From: Nautilus pompilius
Lineage: Eukaryota > Mollusca > Cephalopoda > Nautilida > Nautilidae
DNA length: 64,000 bases
Assembly: GCA_018389105.1 (NCBI GenBank)
Contig: JACATO010000304.1
Location: 3,658,001-3,722,000, forward strand
Reading direction: 5' to 3'
The notes beneath the pieces were generated by a model. That model made no database searches and had not been told where the DNA came from. It saw nothing but the letters and a program-made list of their open reading frames with translations. The translations under genes and the position numbers were made by a program. Numbering within the stretch: position 1 is the stretch's first letter; every line of letters begins with the position of its first letter. Positions 27,401-39,400 of the stretch are shown here, piece by piece.

Positions 27401-30400
27401 ATTTTTTTTCCTAAATTTATTCTTTGATTTTTTTTTCAATTATGGAAGTGTAGCAGGGGTCACAGATCTTTTGAGTATTAGAAAAAGGTCCATGAGTCCA
27501 AAAAGGTTGGGAACCACTGGCATAGAGGAGAGACACAAAGGCATCCACTAAACCAAGATTCAAGATGCCATAAAGCTTCATGGTCACCTAAGGTTGTGCT
27601 TCCAAGACACTGGCAGAAGAAATGAGAGTGAGTTCCAAATTAATGTTGACCAGTGGAAGGAGTTGGCCAGGAATTGCTGCTCTTTCTCAGTATGGTTAAG
27701 TTACATGAAAAATGGATCAGGTTTCAGGGAGCAAAGCAGGACAAAGATAAAGGATTGCTGCACTGCTTTTGGTATGCAAAAACTGCAGCAGAGACTGTAA
27801 GAGCAACATTATGCTACAAGGACACCAAAGGAGCTACAAGAAGTGTTGCATGTGCATGCATGCATACAGTCTTTCAGACTAAAAATTACCATCATTTAAT
27901 TATTTGTTTCTACAACATTTATAATCAACCAGCAGACATACAGACAAACTTTTTCTAATAAAGCATCTCACTGCTGAAACACTTGTCCATAATTTTTAGA
28001 TTATAACTGTATAACCTTGTATAATTGTACATTGGAATGCTATTTATAAAACACAACAAAACAGCAATATAGTGACAAATTTTCTGTTTCTGCCATTTTT
28101 TTTTCTGTTTAGTTTTAATAAAGGGAATATAAACCAAAATAGTTATACTTAGGAAGAAATATTTTGTTTTATACTACCATTGTTTGTATTACATTATTTT
28201 GTTCTAGTCCAAACTGCAGAATAGTATTAACTAAAACCTTATTTATTCAATTCTTAAATTTGTTAACTCCAATACTATTGTTAATTACTTAGAAACGAAC
28301 ATTCTACATATTTAATGATTTTATAACTAAAATAATGCAGTAAAAAAGGCTTTTAAGTTTCAAACCAGGAAGGAGTATTAAACACGATTTAAATTAGTTC
28401 CTCCTATTTACTCAGTGGTTAGAAAAGCCAATGTACACTCATACATATTTTGTTTCATTTAGATAATCAAATTTCAGTATTAATTTCTAGATTGCTAATA
28501 TTTATAAATAGTTATAAATATCTACTTGAAAATAGAATAAAGTCAGACAGTAATCAGTGTTAGCTTAGACCAGTGTTTCTTAAACTATGGGTAGCAGGGT
28601 CTCAAGACCATTATAATTGTCACGGCTGCATTTGCAAATACTTTAAGTCTGCCCAAATTACGCTCACAACAATCAATGGTCAATGCATACACATTAAGCT
28701 TGTAGCTTATTCAGTAAGATGATGCAAATAACAAAAAACCAAAGTAGATGTGAAAAGCATCAATTGCCCACTGGAAAGCACTCCTGATTGGTGGACTGTA
28801 AGAAGGTGATGTGCATATGAGACAGAAGTTTGTGTGGCCAACACACATGCAGCAGATTTGGAGAGAGAGCAAGCAAGGTTACTATGCCATATACCTCATT
28901 TTGCTACTGACCTTAACACATGGTGCTGCACATGATGAAAGGTTTCTTTCACTATGTCTAGAAAATGTTCTGTCCAATGATTTGGTTTATTTCACTTGCT
29001 TTCACTTATCTTGTTTTCATGCTTTATTAATTTTGTAATCATCTTGCACATTGTTGCTTTTCCATGTTTTCATTCTGATTGGATGTTTCTCCTGGATTTT
29101 AGTGTTGTACTTTTTTATTTTTAAAGATGGAGAAACATATTTAAAAAGAGGCATTTTTCAATTTTGGATTGACTCATATAACTGACTGTGTGATGTCAAG
29201 CCACCCACAGTGCGGCTTGTGTGAAAAAATCCTTGCCAACAAATCCCTGAAGGAAAGCAAGCTAGAGACATCTGGATACAAAATTCATAGTTCAAAAGCA
29301 AATATAGTGTATTCTTTGTGAGGAACGAGGAAGCTACAAAGCAGCAGAAACGCGACAGCCCAACAAGGCAATCTACCCTGTGTAACCAGCTACCTTGACT
29401 TATTGTCTTGTGGCTTGATAAATTGCAAAGACAAAAGCACCCCACACATTTGCAGAATATCTTATTAAACTGGCTGCTGTTGACATAGTTAGAACTCTTT
29501 GTAGTGAAGCTGTGGCTAAGAAGTTACATGTGATACCTCCTTTGATATCAAGGAACAAGTTATTACTACTATAAAAGCTAGTGGTCAGTTTACCTTCAAC
29601 TGGATGAGACAGCAGATGTCAGTGACAATGTCCAACTGCTTGTCTATGTCAGATATAGAGAAGGATGTGGAGTTCCTATTTTGATGACCAGTTATCAACT
29701 ATGACAGGCTTAAACATTTTTGCTACAGTGGATCATTTCTTGAAAGAAGAGAATCAGACAAGAACTCTGTGTTACAGCATCTCTAGTGATGGAGCACCAG
29801 CCATGCTTGGGGCATGACAAGGCTTCGCCACTCATGAGAGAGTTAAATCTGAATGTGATAATTATTCATTGTCTTCTTTGTTGTGAGAACATTGCTACAA
29901 AAAAGCTGTCAGGTGAGTTGGCTGTCATCATGAATGGGGCAGTTCAAGTGGCGAACTTCATCAAAGCAAAAGCGATCAACTTGAGGTTGTTCCAAGAAAT
30001 GTGTTCAAGCATGGCTTGGCTGGAAGGTTCTCCGAGCCAAAATGCCTGTTCCAAGTGGCCTACCTAGCAGATTTGGCCGTAATGAATCGCCTTAATTAAT
30101 ACTTTCACACAAGGTTGGGGCCACTCTCTTATGGAACAGACTGAAAGGCTGTCCTCATTTAAGGATAAACTGAAGTTGTGGACAGGTAAAATGGAGAGAG
30201 GAAAAACCGAGCCTTCCAAAAAAACCACCTGTTGGAAGACTTTGAGAAAAATGCATCTGTGTCAATTGAAAACATTCGAGGTAGTGTTTTGGTACACCTG
30301 GATAATCTCAGAGAAAAATTTGAGCACTATATATTCCTGCTGGAGATAAGAGATACATGTGGGTTTGAAATCCTTTCAATGTCAATGTGGAAGATTTTCC

Positions 30401-33400
30401 AGATGACAGCATTCCCAGACTGCAGTAACAATTGCTAGAAATACAAGAAATACTGTGCAATAACTTCAATCAGCAATCCCTCAATAATTTTTTGGATCAC
30501 CCTTTTTGAAGAAAACCAATCGTTGCTGCAGAAGCTATCAAACTCCTGCCATTCACAATCAGATACCTTTGAGAGGAAGGATTTTCACCAACAGCACTGA
30601 CAAAGACAAAGTTTCACAACAGGCTGCCCAGACCACGATCTGCGTTGTAGTCACTCTAACATAACACCTTGCTTTGGAGCCAATGTCATCCATTTCATTA
30701 AACTGGGAAATTGTTTACATTTTTATTCTAATGCATTATACTCTTCTATATGAATTTATGCTATTCTTTTCTTGTATCGACTGATAGAATAAACAAAAGA
30801 AAAAAACATTAATTCTGAAATCACTGTTTATTCACTTTTGGCCGCAAGCATACCTGATCGGTCTAGTTTTGGATTGTGTCAAAAAAATTTTAAGAAACAC
30901 TGGCGAATGCAAAACTATGAATTTACAAGAATGTCACTCATGTTCATACATAGTATAGCTAATTTAGTTACAAAATGCAAATCTAATGTTTCGCTGAATT
31001 ACTAGCACTTAGTAGTAGTAAAACAAAAATCCAATGCACCAAAATGAGATTTTTAAAAATGTGAAGTCTGTTTATAAAAAGTATTTTTTGTATTAGATAT
31101 TTTAAAAAAGATAGGTATATGCTACTGTAGTAGTAGTAAAGATCCTAGGATTCCAATTTCCTGTATGCTAATTTTATCTGAACAATCATCTGTACCTGAA
31201 TCGACAGATATACTTAAAGCCACCTGTGATGAAATGCTATTTACAGATAATTACTTATGATTTTCAAAGAATTTAATAAAAACAATGCTTTCTACTAGAA
31301 ACTACTACATTCTCATCCCTCCCTTTTTGCAGCAAATTGTAAGACTGACTTAGTTGGGTAACTCTCTCTCTCTCACTATAGTTTCCTCAATCTTCCATAC
31401 AAGTCCTAACAGTCAAATTTGCTCCAATAGCTAAAAAGACTAATACTAGTGAGGAACTTTTATCAGGGTTCATACATTTACATCAAGAAAAAATTAAGGA
31501 TATTTTTATGACTTTTAAGGACATCCTTGGTCAAAAAGGTAAGGACCTAAAAAAATAAAAAATTTGCATAAATCACAGACTGCAATTACAGCGATGAAGT
31601 ATGTCATGTAGTAATTAATGGGCACTCTGAAGTGCAAGTGCTGATACCACAACCTTTATGAGACAGCAACATAATTCTAGCCCTACCCAGTTACCAAAGC
31701 AAAGGTGTACTTCTACAAGCCCACTTAATGAAAGTGCAGGCCTTTGGATTCTCCACACTGAGAAATAGCCTGTATTTCACTGTGGACATTTTCCTGGTGG
31801 GTTAAGAAATTTAACTGGATGTGAAATAGAACTCTTAATAATCTTACTAACACTAATGCAATATATAAAACCAATTTATAAGCAGAAAAATGTACTTGTG
31901 TCCAATATTGATGAAGAAGTAAAAACATTGAAATATACACAAATTATGAGTCTCAAGTTATGTTCTATCATTCTTGTATCTGAATGTCATTTGTTCATTA
32001 CACAGTCACCGACTTTCTAAAAACAAAATTGAAGATGTACTCTTGGGAAGGGTCTGAAAAAAATAACTCTGTAGTATGAAAATGTAGATCAACATGTGTG
32101 ACCCCTCCTCAATTAACTGTTTTATGCTTATTGTTAACTTCAGTCCACACCAATATTAGCTAGACTTTAGTGATACCAATTTCTGATTTAATGTCTCCTT
32201 CACATTGTCCAGTTCTTTTTGCTTGCTTTGTGCAGTGTGCCTATAACTGTTTGCTTGTGTTAAAAAAATGGAAAGAGTGCACACTTTCAGCTTTATCAGA
32301 GTTCATCTGCACACTTAATGAGGCTGTCAATATCTGTCTGCAAACGTCTCTTCTGTAATCTCAGTTCATCTACTTCCTCAGGTATTTCCGCTTAATTTCC
32401 TTCTGCTTCCTTCGTCTTTCACTGATTATCTAAATAAGCATGATACCTTTGCCTACCAGAAAGTGTAGACTGGATTAATTCTTTGTTGAGTTCAACCTTG
32501 AGAATACCTCCCATTATTCTAATGTGGTCATATACAATTCTCTGGGAAATCAATGATTCCTGTTTCAAATTTTCCATAACCAATTCTTTGTTAACTGATA
32601 AGCCCTGCTCTACACTGGCTTGGCCATGTGAGAGTATCAGCAACAACTTAAAAACAGACCACAAGTCAGCTGCAGATTCATTTGATGCCAGGTAAGAATA
32701 TAAAAATGAATCAACCCTATCAATATCCTTGTTGAAATCCCAGAAAGCATCTGGAGCTGTAGACAATGTCGTGTCCAAAAACTGTGCATACTGCTGAATG
32801 ACTTCACACTTTTCCAAATCTATCATTAAGTGTTTTCACAATCTTCCTGAAGCTCTCCAGATCATCTCTTTTTCAGTAACAGCCATTTGCCTGGGATCAA
32901 AGCAGACAATTTTTTCTGACAAGTGTATATTTCAGTGGACATTTTTCTAAGAGCTTATCCACCATTTTCATCAACCCATTTTGAGCAGCTATCCTGAAGT
33001 CCATCATCTGCCTTTCACTTACTTTTTTCTGAGAAAGTTCCCTCAGCATATTGTCAGCTGAAAAATCAATATCTATCTTTCTCCAATCCACATAATTCTT
33101 TTTGTCATGAATATCTACCTGGGTAAGTTTATAGGCAGTAGATTTTTTTGGCCTCAATGCATCTAATTATGTGTACAAGGTCAGCAGACAAGAAAGGCAC
33201 CATTGGTTTATCAGTTTTGTACTGTGCCAGAAAGGGAGTCAAAGTTTTAGCAAATTACAGAATGAAGTGGATCTTTGGGAGAATTAGGGCATCACCAGTA
33301 GTTTCTTGTACAGTTGTGAAGGACTTGGTACCTGGATTGGGGTATTTTTTCAGTTTCACTTTCTCCACATAATTTACAATATTCTTCCAAATATTCAAAG

Positions 33401-36400
33401 CCTTCTCAGCAACGGGCACATTTTCTAGCCATCTATGCTGACAAATTTTGGCTGGAAAGATGTCTGAGCCAGTAGCAGCAGTGCAACCATCACATCTAGA
33501 AGAGGTGTCTTTGAACAGTCTGTACATACCACGGAATAAACTGTCCAGTCTCCACTCAGTTTCAGTAAAACAATTCTTGAAGGCTCCATGGCAGACATGT
33601 AATCCACAACTTCCCATGTTCAAAAGCTCCTTATCCAAGTCTGTTCTGATCTGATCTTGCAACAATTTATGGAATTTCCAATTTACATTGGGTCCATCCA
33701 TCAAAACCTGAAGGTGGTGATGGAAATTGAGCTTTTAAACACTGATGTAAATTTCTCTAACAATGTCTCAGCATCACCATGGCCCATGAACCCTGAACCA
33801 TAGTATCTGATAACAACTTCATTGCTTTGCCACAGCCTAACATGTATGTCCATCTGCTTCAATTGCTCCTTGTGGTTCATGCTCTCATCAAATAACACAT
33901 ACCTCGTCTGCTTATTGACATTATCTTGCAAAAGTTGAGAGAAATGTGGTGCCAGCCCAAAACAAGTCATATAAGCACATCTCCTTTCACCACAGCTGAA
34001 TGCCTTAGCAATGTGACTGTCAGGGAACATGGCAGCAAAGAGTTCATTATTATCCTGACATGACTTGAAACTATAGTGACTGTCGATAACTTTCAAACAC
34101 CACAAGATCTCTGCCTATGTAGTACTTCCACTTTTCTTTATGAGGTCATCATCAAGTGTGTTGCTTAGTGGTTGAAACCTTGAAGGAACAAAGGTTCTGG
34201 GAATGGGTGCTGTAGAAAGCAGCAGGCAGTGATGACATTCTGTGTAAGAAGTCAGTCATACTTCCCAATGATCTCTTCAAACCTTCCATGGCTGTACAAG
34301 AGGTAAAATTAGTGTGTTACAATCAGACAAAACCAGAGTTGGGTCAGTCAAATTTTTGCCAAGGGTCAGTGACCCAGGGTCTCACTCTCTGCAAAGAAAA
34401 GGTGAAATACTGATATTGACAACCGCCCAAATAATACTCTCTTGGTTATGTTATTTTTGAACAGCCAGAAATTAAATTCAGAAAGAGTCATTATGTACAT
34501 GAAGATAGATGTAGGCCTTTTCATGAAGGAAACCCCATGTGATTTGATTTGTGCGAGTGATCGCGCTCTCAAAAATATCAGATGTTATATTATAAAATTA
34601 ATCAATAAAAAAATAGGATAAATAATGTTAAATGAAATTATATTAAAACAAGCTTTTACAATTTATCAATAAACTGACACCAGTTTGAACTTGGCACCTG
34701 GCTCATAAACAGAATCCTGAAGTAGATTCCGCTTTGTTTATTTTAATTACACACTTCCTGTACTGAGACCGCTTCTCTCTAGCACCAGTTTGTTTTATCT
34801 GGAGTCGTTTTTACGTTGTTCTTTAGTAGCGTCGATCGACGATGTTGTTGCAAAGTAAAACAAACAGATCTGTCCTACCCCATGACAGTGTGTTCAGCGT
34901 CGCGAAGGTTTGTTTACAAAATTTGTTTAGCGGTTTCCTGGCCATTTCTGCTGCCTTTACTGATGCATGCGATCTCTTGTGGTTCAAACCCCAATAAGAT
35001 GTTCTCTTCGTTCCATTGCGGGTCTCGGCTGATGCGAGTTCACCGCCGAACCGAGGAACTATGATTTGTGCACGGTGGCAGAGGGTGTGTGTGTGTGTGT
35101 GTGTGTGTTTGGGGGGGGCAGGACCGACAACAAACAACAATTTTCATTCAAACAGCTGGCCTTGTGCGCTGGGGCCGAAGTTCTGCTGCATGTGCAACTG
35201 AGGACCAGAGGGATTCCTGTGTCATGGAGAGCAAAGAGGACAGAGTCAGCCCGGCGGACATCGACTGCCTGGTGTCGTGCAGGAGATAGCAAGAGGCTGA
35301 AACTGCACGACGTACACACAGGCATAGCAAGTTTTATTTTTAGAAATGTCCACGGTTCATCGATCAGTGCTCAAGAACGATTCAGTAGTCTGATCAACCA
35401 CGAGAGTGATTGGGTAAAATCTGATCAGCCGCACGTGGGAGCGATTGCTCGCACCAAACGAAAAGGCCTGTGGATGTATTCGGCTATGATCATGATGACT
35501 ATAGGCATCAGTAGACAAACCTTCCAAGAATTGTTCTGTTAGTTTTAAATATTGATACAAAAAGACCCACGATCATTCATGATAGGCAAGGGAATGATAA
35601 AATTCAGTCATTTAGATTGATGTTCAGTAATATTTTATGTGATTTGGTGAATTTACAAGGCCAATAACAGCATGCTATTTACGACAGCTTACGACAGAGG
35701 GTACCGTGTACATGGATGATGTACGCCATAGACATTGGTTACCAACGTGCACGTGCTAGCGAAGTGATGTTTACATGGAAAACACACTGAAATTAGAAAA
35801 GCCAATCATATGTATAGGCTACTAACCTTTCTTGTGTTTCAGGCCCTCCACATGAATAGTTAATCTTGTCACTCCTTGGTTTGACAATGATATAGGTTTC
35901 TTGCACACAGCACACCAAGCACTCATAGAATCCGCATCATTTTTTGTAACCAGTCCTTAAACACCAGATTATCAAGCCATGTGGCTTGGAAATGACACTT
36001 TCCGGGCATTGTTCATGATGATTCAGTCACTTTTTGTCATAAAAATCTCTCATAAACAGTGTTGTTGGAAGAAATTTCGTTCGCACGTGTGTTGCAAACA
36101 AACCCATGGCTTTGAAAGACCTCAACAAGAATGGCTACCATTGAAGATCGCCAAGCTGCACCAAGCATGGCTGAGGCAACTTCGGCTACGCAAAGTTAGT
36201 GCATGCACAATACGTTGAAGTCGGCATCAAACTTTTGAAAGAAATGAAATATAAAGGACTGTTAATGACCTTTGGCCACTTTTCCCAAAATTGTAGGACC
36301 TTTCAGGACTTATTTTTTGGCTTTCAAAAATTAAGTACTTTTTAGGTTTTTAAAGACCCGTATGAACCCTGTTTTTTTGTGTATACCAATGACGGGACTA

Positions 36401-39400
36401 CGCGAGTGTTCTTGAGCTTCAATTTTAAGGCATCCCAAGTGCACACTAGCAACCTGTTTAGCACTAAGGCTGATACCCTTCTTACTGATGAGAATCCACT
36501 GCAGCCACCTCCTCCCTAGTTGCTGACCTTTTACGGCTGGTCCTTGGTGGCTATAACTGGAAGGAGCAGCCAAGAAATCAATGAAAGACAAATTATGGAA
36601 AAAAATCTAAAAGCTGCTGCTTTTTCTTTTTTTGAAATCATTATTAATGAAAAAATTTTCGCAATATTTCATGTTTATAACTCAAAAAAATTATTTCTAC
36701 AAAGAATTTGTTAATTGTAAATTTTTCTTTTCTTCAAGCTGAAAACCAGTCCATGTTTTGTTAAGTCATTTTGCTTCACCACCCTACCCACCAAATAACA
36801 AGCTTGATCTAAAATATGACAATATACATGTCAACAATCACTGTACTGGTCAGTACAAAATATTAACAGTTACTAAAAAAAATATTTTAAAAACTTAAAT
36901 TTCCTCATTTGCACTAACTGAGTTTGAATAACTGTAGACTTTCAAAAAAAAAGTTAGTGTTAAAAGATAAATTATAGAAATAAACACCAAATGTACCTTT
37001 CTAAATTAAAACAAATTGTATCTTAAAAAGAGAGTGACTGACCTGAAAAAGGTCAAATTGTAGTGAAGCAAGCAGTAAACAATAAAGATAAAAAAAAGTG
37101 AACTTACCAACAGAAAGTAGTGGTCTTCTGGCTCTGCCCGAAGATACTTAAAAATCACCTGTTCCCAAAAACGCTCCATCAAGTCCCAATCTTCAACTAT
37201 TCCATGACGAATAGGCCACTGACATAAACAATACAAATCACCCCTACCTTAGATAAACAATTACAAAGTAAAGGAATTAACAGCAACTTTCATAAATATT
37301 GAGAGATCATGCTATGAAAACAATCCAGCAATTTGTGAAAAGTAAATAGGCAAATTGAATTCATCTTTATTATAAGGTCATAAGTATCTTAGAATTATTT
37401 AAATTTATTTTTAAAATGATACTTTTAAAATATTTATTTATTTTAATGAGAGATTGTGTTATAATGTCATTAAAAATAAAACTTTAGAAAATCTTTTTTA
37501 CTGTTTAAGTATAAAATACTTATGGATGAATATGAAGCAAAATTACAGACAACACAGCTACACCTTAGTATTCATTTGTTATTTTATACTGTGTTGTGTT
37601 GTATCTCGTTTAAAACAAGTATGCCCATACTGACAAACATTGTTTCTTCATGTAAACTAAAAATATATTTATTCTGCCTAAAGTTAACTAGTAACACAAG
37701 AGAAATAAAAACAGAATTGGTCCTTGAACTTTGCTAAAGCTGGTTTTTTTTTAACACCTTAATAAACTGAACCCAAGAAATATGAGGTTTCTTATACTGA
37801 GAATGTTCCTTTTTCTTTTTTCAGATCAAGACTTTTCACTGTAATAACCTGTAGGCTTAATCTTAGGGGGGGGGGATTTTTCAATACAGGCAACCTCATA
37901 ATGCAAGGTAAGCTAATATAAACAACTATCCACTAAATAAAACATTTTTAAAGAAAGCTTAATTTAACCATCCAACTAAATATAATGCAAGCAGTAAAAA
38001 TATATTTAGTATATCATTTATATTACCTTTGCAGAATAAGATGTAGCATTCAATGCTTCATCTCCTATGTAAAAGTCCAAGTCCTCCACACCTTTTCCCA
38101 GTCGACGAATGGCTTGATCACCCACTTTGGCTGATTCTTTAATAGATATACTAGATGGAATGATGAACTGGGGATCTATGTTTCCTGCATAGCCCATCTT
38201 TGTGTACCTAAGAATTTTTTAAGTCGTAAAGAGCCATCAATAAGAAATGAAGTAGAAGACTATTGTAGAAAAGTAGTATATGGCTACTAGTGCCAAATAA
38301 CTGTTAACTATATTAAAGTGTGGGCAGCAGTTAAACAAAGATTAAATGAAGCTACCAGAAGTTCTCTCAAAGTAATACATATATCTGTTAAAGTTACACC
38401 TAGGAGCAGCAGCATCAAAAAATATTTTTAAAATTCTTAAGAAACATGTTATCAAGTTCATTAAATAATAAACATATCTTAATTCATCAAGATGGTACTA
38501 AAGTATAAAATGCATCAAGAATACTTAATGCAAACAAGCACATACGCAACAAATGTACTGCTTGAAACATGAAATTAAAGTTGACTATATAGGATTTCTG
38601 ATGCAAACAAGAAACGCAAAATGTTTTTCATCTGATAACATACTAGAATGTTTTATGTATCAGTATATATATAGTTCTTGGTTACTTGAGAAATATATGT
38701 CAGAAACAAGCAAAGCACAAATTACACAAACTCATGGACTATTTATTGCAGTGGATCATATCATGAGAATTAAAATCATACCAGTCACAAACTATGAGCA
38801 ATTGCCCTCAGATATGAGAGTCCATCTTTACTGGTATAGTTGGCAACTAGTGTCTTCAGGAAGTTATTAATGTTGTTGTGCTTTTTTTTTGTGTTCAATC
38901 CCATCACAGCCTGCTTGGTCAAAATTTCATCACTGGCTTCTCCTTTCCTTAGTTCTGTGAGAGTCAACAAATTGATGGGTGCGAGAGCGCCATTCATTGG
39001 TTGAAAAACATTTCAATCTCAAATATGGGTCGCCTTAGTCTTCCTCAATTAACAATACCAAGCCAAGTGCTCTCAAAATAGACCAAAACGTCTGCTATTC
39101 TTTCATCAGTTTCAATATCAAGAGACCAGAGAATTAAGCATGTCAATGTCATCATTTGGTGGAACAAATGCAAGTAGTTGCATATATTTAATCAGTAGAG
39201 CATTTTATGGTTCCATATACCATGCTTGCAGTCCAAAAGACTGAATATTGCACTACAAATATTAAGCAAAGTGGAAAAAGCATTCAAAAACCATGGTTGG
39301 ACAATACTTTCTATTACTGTTCAGTACTACTCAATCAAAGTCACTTGTAACTGACTCAGGATTCATGTTTATAAAGTTCTTCATGTAACTGAATATGATG

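Larger units (their letters stand above)
31464..36371 (-). mobile_element. 4.9 kb hAT element with two-exon transposase
   Basis: Both ends carry the same 12-base inverted repeat, CAGGGTTCATAC at 31464 and its complement ending at 36371. TTTTTAGG- and AAGGAC-rich subterminal sequence is typical of hAT ends. The transposase reads from right to left. The 8-base flanks (ACTTTTAT, TTTTTTTG) match only partly. The region before the transposase (34.8-35.5 kb) is richer in GC than the rest of the window and includes a GT repeat. It lies in Arp3 intron 3, on the same strand as the gene. Confidence 0.8.

Noticed and set aside
29158..29445. 95-codon minus-strand open frame
   Set aside because: It is the reverse shadow of the BED-finger part of the plus-strand hAT transposase remnant.
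34823..35325. GC-richer block around 34.8-35.5 kb as a CpG-island promoter of a host gene
   Set aside because: It lies fully inside the hAT element between its two transposase exons, so it is more simply the element's own sequence.
35066..35542. 158-codon plus-strand open frame rich in Cys-Val repeats
   Set aside because: Its start is translated GT repeat and G run, and it lies in the leader/intron of the hAT element antisense to the transposase. No protein motif is visible.
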